64,000 bases of DNA from Micromonospora radicis (GTDB lineage: Bacteria > Actinomycetota > Actinomycetes > Mycobacteriales > Micromonosporaceae), in the NCBI RefSeq assembly GCF_003583405.1, contig NZ_QXEC01000013.1, forward strand, positions 1-64,000, given 5' to 3'. Below the pieces are notes generated by a model. The model was not told where the DNA came from, searched no databases, and saw only the letters and a list, made by a program, of their open reading frames with translations. Shown here one piece after another: positions 36,576-45,527 of this stretch. Position 1 is the first letter of the stretch. Each line of letters starts with the position of its first letter. The position numbers and the translations under genes were made by a program.

Positions 36576-37022
36576 GTGCAGGAGCTCTCGTTGACCGGGC
36601 TGGCCGTGGTGGTCGGTGTGCTACTGGCGGCCACCGCCTTCGGGTGGTGGCACCGGCGCAGGGACGGGCGGATCAGGTCGGTCGCGCCCACGCCCACCGC
36701 CGCTGCGGCTGCCACGCTTGTCGGTCTCGGCCTGACCCCCGGTGCGCCGACGCTGCTGCAGTTCTCCTCGGCGGTCTGCGCGCCGTGCCGGGCGACCCGA
36801 CGGGTCCTGGAGCGGGTCAGCGCCACGGTCGACGGGGTGCGGCTGCTGGAGGTCGAGGCCGAGCAGCAGTTGGCAGCCGCCCGGGAGTTGGGTGTCTGGC
36901 GTACGCCGACGGTCTTGCTGGTGGACGGCGAAGGTCGGGTCGCGCGGCGGGTCTCCGGGGTGCCGGACCTCGGCGAGCTTGTCGCCGCGGTGCGCGAACT
37001 GACCGCCGGGGCGAACCGGTGA
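36576..37022 (+). CDS. Membrane-anchored thioredoxin-like protein
   Basis: 148 residues from GTG 36576 (VQELSLTG). One N-terminal membrane helix (about 6-24) is followed by a thioredoxin fold with the redox motif C68-A-P-C71. Next come a strand with acidic residues and the cis-proline segment GVWRTPTVLLVDGEGRVARR. CAPC and the anchor suggest a dithiol oxidoreductase acting at the cell surface or on the inner membrane face. It precedes a DUF4395 membrane protein, a pairing common in actinobacteria next to sulfur genes. Confidence 0.85.
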   Translation: MQELSLTGLAVVVGVLLAATAFGWWHRRRDGRIRSVAPTPTAAAAATLVGLGLTPGAPTLLQFSSAVCAPCRATRRVLERVSATVDGVRLLEVEAEQQLAAARELGVWRTPTVLLVDGEGRVARRVSGVPDLGELVAAVRELTAGANR

Positions 37023-37165
37023 AGCCGGTGGCGTTGACCCGCCGCCGGACGGTGGATCACGGTCGGCTGGCGGCCAGCCTCTGTCGTCGCGCGCGTACCC
37101 GCTGACCACCTCGCCACCCCGCCGCGAAGGTGCCCCCGCCGCGGTCCGACCCGTCAGGAACGGTC

Positions 37166-37603
37166 ATGCTTCTCGACCCTCGCGCGCCCCGGTTCGCCGC
37201 GGCCGTCACCACCGTCGTGCTCGCCGGAGCGCTGCTCGTCGGCGGCACCCCGCTGTTGGTCGGCCAGGCGGTGGTGTTCGCGATCACCGCGGCCGACCCC
37301 CGCCTCGGCCCGTACGGATGGCTCTACCGCACGCTCGTCGCTCCCCGGCTCGCTGCGCCCACCGAACTGGAGCCGGCCGCCCCGGTCCGCTTCGCTCAGC
37401 TGGTCGGCCTGCTCTTCGTCGCGGTGGCGCTGGTCGGCCAGTTCACCGGGCTGCCGGTGCTGGCCCTGGCCGCGACCGGGGCGGCCCTGGCCGCGGCCTT
37501 CCTGAACGCCACGTTCGGTCTCTGCCTAGGTTGCCTGGGCTACCTGACGTTGCGCCGGCTGATCGGCCGTCCGATGACGGCCCGGGTGCCGGCGAGTTCC
37601 TGA
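37166..37603 (+). CDS. DUF4395 membrane protein
   Basis: 145 residues from ATG 37166 with AGGAA eight bases upstream; GTG 37130 in the same frame is less likely, since LLDPRAPRF is the usual family start. Four hydrophobic segments (about 10-30, 33-48, 80-100, 102-125). The last contains the conserved CLGC pair (FGLCLGCLGYL), which may exchange electrons with the CAPC motif of the thioredoxin gene upstream. Family function is not established. Confidence 0.8.
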   Translation: MLLDPRAPRFAAAVTTVVLAGALLVGGTPLLVGQAVVFAITAADPRLGPYGWLYRTLVAPRLAAPTELEPAAPVRFAQLVGLLFVAVALVGQFTGLPVLALAATGAALAAAFLNATFGLCLGCLGYLTLRRLIGRPMTARVPASS

Positions 37604-37746
37604 CCAGCTGCTCGTCTGGGGCAGCCGGGATGGGCGGTGTCCCGGTCTTCCGCGAACCGCCCCGTGGCGAGGTGGTTGCTGCCTAGCATCCTTCCTGGAA
37701 CCGCAGTTCGCGGTGGGTTCGGCAAACCGGGGGAAGGGCGTGGGGC

Positions 37747-38568
37747 ATGGCTTACGTCACGGCGAAGGACGGCACCCAGATCTACTACAAGGACTGGGGC
37801 GACGGCCCAGCGGTGGTGTTCTCGCACGGCTGGCCGTTGAACGCCGACGCCTGGGACGCGCAGCTGCTGTTCCTGTCGCAGCAGGGCTACCGGGTGGTGG
37901 CGCACGACCGGCGAGGACACGGCCGGTCCGGTCAGGCGGCCGGCGGCAACGACATGAACGGGTACGCCGACGACCTCGCCTCGCTCGTCGAGACACTGGA
38001 CCTGTCCGACGTCACCCTGGTCGGCCACTCCACCGGCGGCGGTGAGGTGACCCGCTACATCGGTCGGCACGGCACCGGTCGGGTCGCCAAGGCGGTGCTG
38101 ATGTCCGCGGTACCGCCGATCATGGTGCAGACGCCGGACAATCCCGAGGGTCTGCCGATCAAGGTCTTCGACGAGATGCGGGCGAACCTGGTGGCCGACC
38201 GGTCGCAGTTCTACCAGGACCTCGCGTTGATGTTCTACGGCGCCAACCGGCCCGACGGGAAGGTCTCCAAGGGCGTGCTCGACCAGTTCTGGCTGTGGAG
38301 CATGCAGTGCGGGCTGTGGAACGCCTACGCCAGCATCCAGGCCTTCTCCGAGACCGACTTCCGGGACGACCTGGCCAAGTTCGACATCCCCACGCTCGTC
38401 CTGCACGGCGAGGACGACCAGATCGTGCCGGTGAAGGACTCGGCGCACAAGACCGCGGAGCTGGTCCCGGGTGCGCAGGAGATCTACTACCCGGGTGCCC
38501 CGCACGGTCTCAGCGACACCCACCAGGAGCGGGTCAACCAGGATCTGCTCGCCTTCCTGCGCGGCTGA
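37747..38568 (+). CDS. Alpha/beta hydrolase, cofactor-free haloperoxidase-like
   Basis: 273 residues. The alpha/beta-hydrolase core includes the oxyanion strand [23 protein letters not shown], the nucleophile elbow GHSTGG, an acid in [11 protein letters not shown] and the final histidine in [28 protein letters not shown] and GAPHG together are typical of the non-haem chloroperoxidase (perhydrolase/esterase) group. Physiological substrates of that group are unclear. It seems to stand alone; GGGAAGGGCG precedes the ATG. Confidence 0.87.
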   Translation: MAYVTAKDGTQIYYKDWGDGPAVVFSHGWPLNADAWDAQLLFLSQQGYRVVAHDRRGHGRSGQAAGGNDMNGYADDLASLVETLDLSDVTLVGHSTGGGEVTRYIGRHGTGRVAKAVLMSAVPPIMVQTPDNPEGLPIKVFDEMRANLVADRSQFYQDLALMFYGANRPDGKVSKGVLDQFWLWSMQCGLWNAYASIQAFSETDFRDDLAKFDIPTLVLHGEDDQIVPVKDSAHKTAELVPGAQEIYYPGAPHGLSDTHQERVNQDLLAFLRG

Positions 38569-38579
38569 GCCGCACCGCG

Positions 38580-39791
38580 GTGGGTCGTCGCTGGTGGGCG
38601 GCCCGCCCGGCGGCGGGCCGTGGGCTGCCGACCGTCACCCCCTTCGAGATCTTCTTCGATCTGGTCTTCGTCTTCACGCTCACCCGGATCGTCGCCTTCA
38701 TGGGCAAGCCACCGGACCCGGTGGCGATGGGCCGTGGCCTGCTGCTGTTGACGCTGCTCTGGTTCGCCTGGTCGGGGTACCTCTGGCTGGGCAACCAGAC
38801 CCGTGTCGACGTCCCGCCGATACGCCTGCTGGTGCTGGTCGCGATGGCGGGGTTCTTCGTGGCCGCCCTGGTGATGCCGAGCGCCTGGGACGTCGGGCCG
38901 GGTCTGGACGGGCCGCTGCTGCTGGCCCTGTCGTACGTGCTGCTGCGCGCCGTGCACCTGGCGCTGTACCACTGGGTGGGCGAGCCGGTGCTGCGGCTGC
39001 GGATCCGGCGCTTCGCCGTGGCGAGCGTGCTGTCCTGGGTGCCGCTGCTGGTCGGCGCGGTCCTCGGCGGCTGGGCGCAGACCTGGCTGTGGGCGCTGGC
39101 CTTCGTGGTGGAGACCGGTGGGCAGCGGGGCGTCGTGCAGAACCGGCTGGGTGGGTGGCCGCTACGCAGCCCCGAGTACTTCGCCGAACGGCACGGACTG
39201 GTGTTGATCATCGCGCTGGGGGAGTCGTTCCTGGCGGCTGGCGTGGGTGTCGGCGTCATGGTCACCCGGATTCCCGTCCTGACCGCCGCGGTGATCGGGT
39301 TCGTCCTGATCGCGAGTCTGTGGTCGATCCACTTCGACCGGGTCAGCCCGGTCGCCCAGCAGGCACTGGCGCGGGCGCGCGGTGAGCGGCGGAACCGGAT
39401 CGGCGCCGACGTCTACTCCCTGGGGCACCTGCCGCTGATCGCGGGAGTGATCTACACGGCGCTCGGCTTCGAGGACGTACTCGCCTCGGTCACCGCCGCC
39501 GAGTCGCCCGGCGGGGCGGCACTGGGTTGGCCGGGCGGCGTCGCGCTCTACGGCGGCACCGCGCTCTACCTGCTGGGTAGCCTGCTGGTGCGCTACCTGT
39601 CCGGCTGCGGCACCCGAGTGAACCACCTGGCCGTCGCGGTCGTACCACTGCTCCTGCTGCCGGTCGGCCGGGCCGTGCCGGCGCTGGCTGCCATCGGCCT
39701 GCTCACCGCCTACCTGGTCGGGCTGGCCGTGCTGCCCCGGCGGTCACCGGCCGGCCGCAGGCCCGCCGGGGCGTCCGCGACCGACCGGTGA
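38580..39791 (+). CDS. ltrA: Low-temperature-requirement A (LtrA) family membrane protein
   Basis: 403 residues from GTG 38580, just after the hydrolase gene. PTVTPFEIFFDLVFVFTLTRI is the family signature at the N-terminus, and HGLVLIIALGESFLAAG is the conserved central motif. About eleven hydrophobic helices fill the protein. LtrA was named in Listeria for growth at low temperature; the molecular activity is unknown. There is no strong ribosome site, so translation may be coupled to the hydrolase gene 11 bp upstream. Confidence 0.85.
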   Translation: MGRRWWAARPAAGRGLPTVTPFEIFFDLVFVFTLTRIVAFMGKPPDPVAMGRGLLLLTLLWFAWSGYLWLGNQTRVDVPPIRLLVLVAMAGFFVAALVMPSAWDVGPGLDGPLLLALSYVLLRAVHLALYHWVGEPVLRLRIRRFAVASVLSWVPLLVGAVLGGWAQTWLWALAFVVETGGQRGVVQNRLGGWPLRSPEYFAERHGLVLIIALGESFLAAGVGVGVMVTRIPVLTAAVIGFVLIASLWSIHFDRVSPVAQQALARARGERRNRIGADVYSLGHLPLIAGVIYTALGFEDVLASVTAAESPGGAALGWPGGVALYGGTALYLLGSLLVRYLSGCGTRVNHLAVAVVPLLLLPVGRAVPALAAIGLLTAYLVGLAVLPRRSPAGRRPAGASATDR

Positions 39792-39797
39792 CGCCGG

Positions 39798-40748
39798 TCA
39801 GAGCGCAGTGAGCGGTCCGTCCGGACGCTCCGGCAACTCGTCGCGACGGGGCGGGTCGGCGCCCGCCCGGGTGCAGGTGACGGCGGCGACCTCGACCGCG
39901 TACCGCAGCGCGGTGGCGATCTCCTCGTCCGGCCAGCAGGTGGCGCGGCCGGACAGTCCGGCGAGCAGTCCGGCGGTGAACGCGTCACCGGCCCCGATCG
40001 TGTCGACCACGTCGACGACCGGCGCCGGTTGGCGGAACTCGCGGGTGCCGGAGACGGCCACCGCGCCGTCGCCGCCCAGCGTGACCACGGCCAGCGTGAC
40101 ACCCAGCTCCCGCCAGTGCCGCAGCACGTCCGTGACCGACCGGCCCGGGTAGAGCCAGTCGACGTCCTCCTCGCTGGCCTTGACCAGGTGGGCCAGCCGC
40201 ACCAGCTGCTCGGTACGGGCCCGCGCCTCGGCCACGGTACCGACCAGACCGGCTCGGATGTTCGGGTCGACGCTGACCAGCGCACCCCGCTGCCGGGCGG
40301 TACGCAGGGCGGCGGCCACCCGGTCGGCGCCGGGGGAGCGGAACACCGCCAGCGAGCCGGTGTGCACGATGCCCCGGCCGGTGAGCGCCGGGGTCAGCTC
40401 GTCGTCGCGCCACTGCCAGTCGGCGGTTCCCTCGACGTAGAAGTCGTAGGTGGCCACCCCGGCCTCGCTCAGCGAGGCGACCGCCAACGTCGCCGGGTCG
40501 TCGGTGTCGACGGCGTGGTGCAGGTCGACGCCGTTGCGCTCGGCGTGGGCGCGCAGCCGCCGACCGAACCGGCTGGTCGAGAAGCGGGCCAGCAACGTCG
40601 TCGGTACGCCGAGCCGGGCCAGCCCGACGGCGACGTTGAGCGGGCTGCCCCCGGGGTGGGCCGTGAACCGACCGTCCGGGGCCTGCACGAGGTCGACGAC
40701 CGCCTCACCGAGCACGGTGACCGCCGGTGCCGGGGGCACCTCAGTCAC
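39798..40748 (-). CDS. PfkB-family sugar kinase, probable fructokinase
   Basis: 316 residues from GTG 40748, overlapping the GH32 gene by eight bases. PfkB motifs: GEAVVDLV at the start, GGSPLNVAVGLARLG (substrate and first signature), VSVDPNIR, and DTIGAGDAFTAGLLAGL with the catalytic Asp and anion hole (second signature). Sugar and phosphate positions match bacterial fructokinases. Translation coupled to a beta-fructosidase-type gene supports D-fructose as substrate, giving fructose 6-phosphate. The operon opens with an operator shared by the neighbouring transporter. Confidence 0.88.
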   Translation of the reverse strand: MTEVPPAPAVTVLGEAVVDLVQAPDGRFTAHPGGSPLNVAVGLARLGVPTTLLARFSTSRFGRRLRAHAERNGVDLHHAVDTDDPATLAVASLSEAGVATYDFYVEGTADWQWRDDELTPALTGRGIVHTGSLAVFRSPGADRVAAALRTARQRGALVSVDPNIRAGLVGTVAEARARTEQLVRLAHLVKASEEDVDWLYPGRSVTDVLRHWRELGVTLAVVTLGGDGAVAVSGTREFRQPAPVVDVVDTIGAGDAFTAGLLAGLSGRATCWPDEEIATALRYAVEVAAVTCTRAGADPPRRDELPERPDGPLTAL

Positions 40749-41682
40749 CGGCTTCCGCCGGCCGGGCGACCAGGCCGCCGGTGCGGTCGTACCGGACCGG
40801 GATCGGGTCGCTGATCTCGCCGACGAACCGGCCGTCGGCGTGGTCGACGAAGCCCAGCAGGGACCAGCCGTCGCCGTCGGGCACCAGCCGTGGCGCGTAC
40901 AGGTTCGGCAGCGGGACCGGCTGGGCGGCGGCCATGTCCCACGGACCCCGCACGGTCGCCGACGGCACCGTCCAGAGCTGGTGCTCCGACCCGCGACCAG
41001 CGGCGACGGCGTTGGTGCAGAACAGCAGCAGCGGCTGCCCGTCCACGACGGCGACCTGGGGCACCTCGAGGTGTCCGAAGTCGCCCGGTGCGGACAGCGG
41101 TGGCCGGACCGTCCAGTTGACCAGGTCCGGGGAGGTGGCGTGGCCGACGACGCCGCGCGCGTCCGCCGGGCCCTGGTTCGACCGGGCGGTGATGAGCATG
41201 TGCCAGCCGTCGCCGTCCGGGTCCGGGAACACCCAGGGGTCCCGCCAGGCATGCTCGTACCACATCTCCCGGTCGAGCAGTTCGTACCAGGTGGGGTCGG
41301 CCTCCACGAGCAGGCCGTCGCCGTGCCGGTGCCAGGTGACCAGGTCGTCGGAGACGGCCAGGCCGATGCGTTGGACCAGACCGTCCTCCGCGCGCCCGAC
41401 CCCGGTGTAGAACAGATACCACCGCTGGTCCGGGCCGCGGACGGTGCAGCCGGTCCAGGTGGCCAGGTCGTCCCAGCCCGCGTCGGCGGGTACCAGGGCG
41501 TCCGGGACCAACTGCCAGGAACGCAGGTCGGTGGAGACGGCGTGGCCGATCGAGGCGCGGCGGTGACGACGGTGCGGGTCGAGCAGGGCCCGGGAGGCGC
41601 GCAGGAAGAACGCGTGCCACCGACCGTCGTCGTCCTGGGCGTACCAGCTGTCCCACACCCAGTGGTCGGGCAGACGTAACAT
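40741..41682 (-). CDS. GH32-like beta-fructosidase (intracellular)
   Basis: 313 residues, a five-bladed propeller of the GH32/43/68 clan. The nucleophile is D11 in WVWDSWYA (the usual WMNDPNG motif is altered), the transition-state Asp is D148 in WRDPWVF, and the acid/base is likely E206 in HLEVPQV. No signal peptide is present, so it would act on imported sucrose or fructo-oligosaccharides. I use ATG 41682; TTG 41691 is an in-frame alternative and neither has a good ribosome site. At about 310 residues it lacks the C-terminal beta-sandwich of classical invertases. It is cotranscribed with fructokinase. Confidence 0.82.
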   Translation of the reverse strand: MLRLPDHWVWDSWYAQDDDGRWHAFFLRASRALLDPHRRHRRASIGHAVSTDLRSWQLVPDALVPADAGWDDLATWTGCTVRGPDQRWYLFYTGVGRAEDGLVQRIGLAVSDDLVTWHRHGDGLLVEADPTWYELLDREMWYEHAWRDPWVFPDPDGDGWHMLITARSNQGPADARGVVGHATSPDLVNWTVRPPLSAPGDFGHLEVPQVAVVDGQPLLLFCTNAVAAGRGSEHQLWTVPSATVRGPWDMAAAQPVPLPNLYAPRLVPDGDGWSLLGFVDHADGRFVGEISDPIPVRYDRTGGLVARPAEAGD

Positions 41683-41698
41683 GGCGGGCAACGTACCA

Positions 41699-41715
41699 GT
41701 GAATCGGTTTAGCGG
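41699..41715 (-). promoter_or_regulatory. Degenerate LacI operator at the GH32 start
   Basis: On the minus strand CGCTAAACCGATT matches 12 of 13 bases of the left part of the operator at 54413 (CGCTAAACTGATTTAGC); the right half has decayed. It lies 17-33 bp before the GH32 ATG, so a bound repressor would cover the transcription start. Confidence 0.6.
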
Positions 41716-41803
41716 CGACCCCGGGGTCTGCGCCCGCCCCCGGAGGTCCGGTCCCGAACCGAGTGTCCGGTGCCGTGCCGGACGGGACGACCGGGTACCC
41801 GGA

Positions 41804-42829
41804 TCAGCCGGCCGGCGGGGCGACGGAGCGGCGTCGGCGCAGCGGCATCGGCACCAGCGAGGCGTCGTGCTCGTCGCCGTCGAGCAGCAGTTCGACCGCC
41901 CGGCGACCCATCTGCTCGTGCGGCAGCGCGGCCGTGGCCAGCCCCGGGCGGACCCAGGAGGCGATCGGGTCGTCGTCGAAGGAGATCACCGAGATGTCGT
42001 CGGGGATGGTCAGGCCGGCCTCGCCGAGCGCCTGGTAGGCGCCGAACGCCAGCCGGTCGTTCATGCAGATGATCGCGCTGGGCCGGGTCGGCCGGCGCAG
42101 CAGCGCCCGGGTCGCCGTGTAGCCGTGCTCGGGCAGCCACTCCGGGCAGAAGCCCTCGACGGCCAGCTCCACCCCGCTGGCGGCGAGCGTGTCCCGGATG
42201 CCGCGCAGCCGGGCCTGCGCCGCCAGCGAGATCTCCGGGTCGTGTTCCTTGGGGCGGTTGCGGCCGATCAGGGCGATCCGGTCCCGGTGGCCGTACGCCA
42301 GCAGCGTCTCGGCGATCGTGCCGCCGGCCCGCTCGTCGTCGGGCAGTACGCAGGGCAGCTCCTCCGAACTGGTGGCGTTGAGCAGCACCACTCGACCGGC
42401 GAGGATCGCCGGTGGCACCGCCAGCCGGCGGGTCGCCATGGCCGCGTAGATCACCCCGTCGACCTGGCGGTCGAGCATGGTCTCGATGGCGTACTGCTCG
42501 AAGGCCGCGTCGCCCTGGGTCTCGGTGATCAGCAGGACGTGGTCGCGTTCGCGGGCGGCATCCAGCGCGCCGCGGATCAGGCCACCGGCGAAGCGGGTGG
42601 TGGCGACGATGTCGGAGACGAAGGCGATGGTGGCGGTCTTGCGGGTACGCAGGCTGCGCGCGGCGATGTTGGGTCGGTAACCGAGTTCCTCCGCGGCCGC
42701 GAAGACCCGCTGGTGCGCCTCGGCGGAGAGTCTGGTCCCCTCCCGCCCGTTGAGCACCATCGACGCCGCGGTCTTGGACAGCCCGGCCCGCGCGGCCACG
42801 TCGGCTAGGGTTGCTCGGTTGCGGCCCAT
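41804..42829 (-). CDS. LacI-family transcriptional repressor of fructoside use
   Basis: 341 residues. The N-terminal LacI helix-turn-helix is complete (ATLADVAARAGLSKTAASMV, then the hinge helix region YRPNIAARSLRT). It is followed by a periplasmic-binding-protein-like ligand domain (TIAFVSD, QVDGVIYAAM, AIICMNDRLAFGAYQALGE, ISFDDDPIASWVRPGL). It lies between the GH32/kinase operon and the divergent sugar ABC operon, both of which carry a matching operator. It is the obvious regulator of both. The inducer is probably a fructoside, judged from the enzymes. Confidence 0.9.
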   Translation of the reverse strand: MGRNRATLADVAARAGLSKTAASMVLNGREGTRLSAEAHQRVFAAAEELGYRPNIAARSLRTRKTATIAFVSDIVATTRFAGGLIRGALDAARERDHVLLITETQGDAAFEQYAIETMLDRQVDGVIYAAMATRRLAVPPAILAGRVVLLNATSSEELPCVLPDDERAGGTIAETLLAYGHRDRIALIGRNRPKEHDPEISLAAQARLRGIRDTLAASGVELAVEGFCPEWLPEHGYTATRALLRRPTRPSAIICMNDRLAFGAYQALGEAGLTIPDDISVISFDDDPIASWVRPGLATAALPHEQMGRRAVELLLDGDEHDASLVPMPLRRRRSVAPPAG

Positions 42830-42973
42830 CAGTCCTCCGATCGCGGCGATTCACTGCCGCAGTTGCTCCCCATCATGATGCGTGGCGCCGCCCAGCCGGT
42901 CGTCGCCGGGCGGTCCCGGACCACCGAGTCCATCTCGTGAACCTGTTGTTTCCGGACCGTTGCGAACTCCTTC

Positions 42974-43021
42974 TTGACAGCCCCGACCCCTGGGCGCATG
43001 CTCTGCTAAATCAGTTTAGCG
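42974..43021 (+). promoter_or_regulatory. Promoter and LacI operator of the sugar ABC operon
   Basis: TTGACA (42974-42979), a 17-base spacer and CATGCT (42997-43002) form the promoter. Directly downstream is the palindrome GCTAAATCAGTTTAGCG (43005-43021), over the expected transcription start. A 23-base stretch (43001-43023) is identical to the reverse complement of 54411-54433. The 368-bp gap 42830-43197 otherwise holds only the untranslated leaders of the two divergent genes. Confidence 0.8.
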
Positions 43022-43197
43022 ACGGGGTTTAGCCGCTGGCGGAGGCCCAAACCGCCGAGTTTCTATTGGTACCGCGAGCTGCCAAGCCGGATCGGACGGC
43101 ACGTACGAGACGTGACGTCCGACGGCCGAAGCGTGGCAACCACCATGCCCGGCCGTCAACCGACGAGGTACGCGGAATAGTCAAGGGAGCCTTTGAG

Positions 43198-44559
43198 GTG
43201 TCGGAGTTCTCGACGAGATTCACCCGCCGACGGCTGGCACTGCTGGTGCCGATGCTGGCCGCGGGCCTGACCATCACCGCCTGTAGCGCGCCCGGATCCG
43301 AGCAGCCCACGTCGGAGGACTCCGGCGCCCCGGTCAGCACGGAGTTGGGCACCGACCCGATCACCCTGGAGATGTACGCCGAGACCGGCTTCCCGCTGGC
43401 CAAGGCGCTGGCCGACGAGTTCACCAAGCAGCACCCGAACGTCAAGTTCAACGTCCGCGAGGACCAGTTCACCGTCATCGTGGAGAACGCGCCCCGGGTG
43501 CTCGCCTCGGACAACGCGCCCGACATCATCCGGCTGCCCACCATGGTCGACCTGGTCAAGGACGGGCTGCTGAAGAACCTCGACCCGTACTTCGACGCGC
43601 ACGGCTGGGACAAGTTCCCCGCCTCCCAGCTGGTGCAGCTGCGGCTCACCGACGGCGGGGCGGAGCGGGGCAGCGGCTCCCTGTACGGCATGGGACTGGG
43701 CTACAGCGTCACCGGCGTCTTCTACAACAAGAAGCAGGCCGAGCAGATCGGCATGACCCAGCCGCCGGCCACCATCGCCGAGTTCGAGGACCTGCTGGTC
43801 AAGGCCAAGGCCGCCAACCTGCTGCCGATCATGCAGTTCAACAAGAACACCGCGGGCATCAACTTCCCGTACCAGGCGCTGCAGAACCAGTACGGCGACG
43901 CCAGCCAGATCGCTGACTGGATCTTCCAGAAGCAGGGTGCCACCTTCGACACCCCCGCCTCGCTCAAGGCCGCGCAGACCATCGAGAAGTGGGCCAAGGC
44001 CGGCTACTTCCCCAAGGACGCCAACGCCATCGACTACACCGCGATGATGGGCGAGTTCCAGAAGGGCAACGGGCTGTTCATGTTCAACGGCGACTGGGAG
44101 TCGGCGAACCTGGACAAGAACATGGCCGGTGACGTCGGGTTCTTCCTGTTCCCCGGCGAGACGGCCGACGCCAAGCACGTCGCGATGTCCGCCCCGAACA
44201 CCTTCGGCGTGGGCGCCCGGGCGAAGAACCCCGACGCCGCGGCCTACTTCCTGAACTGGGTGCACACCAACGACAAGGCCCGGGAGATCTCGGTCAACGT
44301 CGGCGGCTCGCACCCCGGCGGCCCGGCCGACCTGCCGCTGCCGCCGGTGGCCGACGGCACCGTGCTGGCCGAGACCCTGAAGGCCTCGCAGCAGCTCGGC
44401 GCCGACAACGGCGCGGTCGACTTCACCGCGAACGCGACCGGCGGCATCTTCGCCGCGGCCATCACCCCGGAGATGCAGAAGCTGATCGCCGGTCAGCAGA
44501 CCCCCGAGGGGTACGTGAAGGCGGTCCAGGCCGAGTACGAGAAGGAACTGTCCCGATGA
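43198..44559 (+). CDS. Sugar ABC transporter substrate-binding lipoprotein (family 1)
   Basis: 453 residues from GTG 43198 with AGGGAG upstream; lipobox TITACSAPG. The family-1 core: ITLEMYAETGFPLAKALADEFTKQHPNVKF, APDIIRLPTMVDLVKDGLLKNL, GYSVTGVFYNKKQAEQIG and FNGDWESANL. It binds an oligosaccharide or polyol outside the membrane. Its operator pairs it with GH32 and fructokinase, so a fructoside such as sucrose or a short fructan is the likely ligand. ATGA overlap with the permease follows. Confidence 0.92.
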   Translation: MSEFSTRFTRRRLALLVPMLAAGLTITACSAPGSEQPTSEDSGAPVSTELGTDPITLEMYAETGFPLAKALADEFTKQHPNVKFNVREDQFTVIVENAPRVLASDNAPDIIRLPTMVDLVKDGLLKNLDPYFDAHGWDKFPASQLVQLRLTDGGAERGSGSLYGMGLGYSVTGVFYNKKQAEQIGMTQPPATIAEFEDLLVKAKAANLLPIMQFNKNTAGINFPYQALQNQYGDASQIADWIFQKQGATFDTPASLKAAQTIEKWAKAGYFPKDANAIDYTAMMGEFQKGNGLFMFNGDWESANLDKNMAGDVGFFLFPGETADAKHVAMSAPNTFGVGARAKNPDAAAYFLNWVHTNDKAREISVNVGGSHPGGPADLPLPPVADGTVLAETLKASQQLGADNGAVDFTANATGGIFAAAITPEMQKLIAGQQTPEGYVKAVQAEYEKELSR

Positions 44560-45527
44560 CGTCTGCCCTCGGCAGCGTCCCCGCCGGGTCGGGCACCGCG
44601 CCCCGGCCCGGCGGGGCGGACCCACAACTCCCCGTGCGGCCCCACCGGAAGCGGTGGGGCCGCACGGCCCGGTGGGTCGGGTGGCTGTGGGTCCTGCCCG
44701 CCCTGATCATGTACGGCGTCTTCGTGCTGCGCCCACTCGTGCTGACGGTGCAGTACTCCCTGTACCGCTGGAACGGCATCGGGACCGCACAGTGGGTCGG
44801 GTTCGACAACTACCTGACCGTGTTCACCGACCGCGACCTGCTGAAGATCATCACCAACGCGTTCGTACTGATCATCTTCTTCAGCTTCATCCCGGTCGCC
44901 CTCGGTCTGCTGGTGGCCAGCCTGGTCCGGCGCATCACCACCGGCCCCGGCGGCACCCTGGTCCGTACCGTGCTGTTCCTGCCCCAGGTCATCCCGCTGG
45001 TCGCCGCCGGTATCGCCTGGAGCTGGGTGCTGTCCAGCAACGGTCTGGTCAACCAGCTGCTCCGGGCCGTCGGACTGGAACGGATCACCCGGCCCTGGCT
45101 CGGCGAGTTCAGCACGGCGCTACCGTCGGTCGGCGTGATCGGCACCTGGATCATGCTCGGCCTCTGCACCATCCTGCTGGTCACCGGCATGAGCAAGATC
45201 GACCCCTCGCTCTACGAGGCGGCCCGGATGGACGGCGCCGGCCCGATCCGGGAGTTCTTCGCGGTCACCCTGCCCAGCCTGCGCCAGGAGATCGGGGTCT
45301 GCCTCACCGTGACCGTGATCGCGGCCCTGGCCAGCTTCGACATCGTCTACATCTCCACCAGCGGCGGCCCGGGCATCCAGACCACCGTGCCCGGCCTGGA
45401 GATCTACCGGCTGGCCTTCTCCCAGCGGCAGGTCGGGCTCGCCTCCGCCCTGGGCGTGGTGCTGATGCTGCTGGTCCTGGTGTGTGTGCTGCCGATCCAG
45501 CGGCTGACCCGAGGAGAGAAGGCGTGA
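44556..45527 (+). CDS. Sugar ABC transporter permease, MalF type
   Basis: 323 residues. After a Pro/Gly-rich cytoplasmic start, six helices follow, with FVLRPLVLTVQYSLYRWNGIG in the first periplasmic region. The docking loop is LYEAARMDGAGPIREFFAVTLPSL. It pairs with the MalG-type permease encoded next, with a four-base overlap. No ATPase gene follows, so the system probably borrows a shared MsiK-type ATPase, as many actinobacterial sugar importers do. Confidence 0.92.
   Translation: MTSALGSVPAGSGTAPRPGGADPQLPVRPHRKRWGRTARWVGWLWVLPALIMYGVFVLRPLVLTVQYSLYRWNGIGTAQWVGFDNYLTVFTDRDLLKIITNAFVLIIFFSFIPVALGLLVASLVRRITTGPGGTLVRTVLFLPQVIPLVAAGIAWSWVLSSNGLVNQLLRAVGLERITRPWLGEFSTALPSVGVIGTWIMLGLCTILLVTGMSKIDPSLYEAARMDGAGPIREFFAVTLPSLRQEIGVCLTVTVIAALASFDIVYISTSGGPGIQTTVPGLEIYRLAFSQRQVGLASALGVVLMLLVLVCVLPIQRLTRGEKA

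Noticed and set aside
37747-38568. True halogenating enzyme
   Set aside because: The cofactor-free haloperoxidase label is historical. Such proteins are alpha/beta hydrolases with perhydrolase side activity, and no biosynthetic cluster is present.
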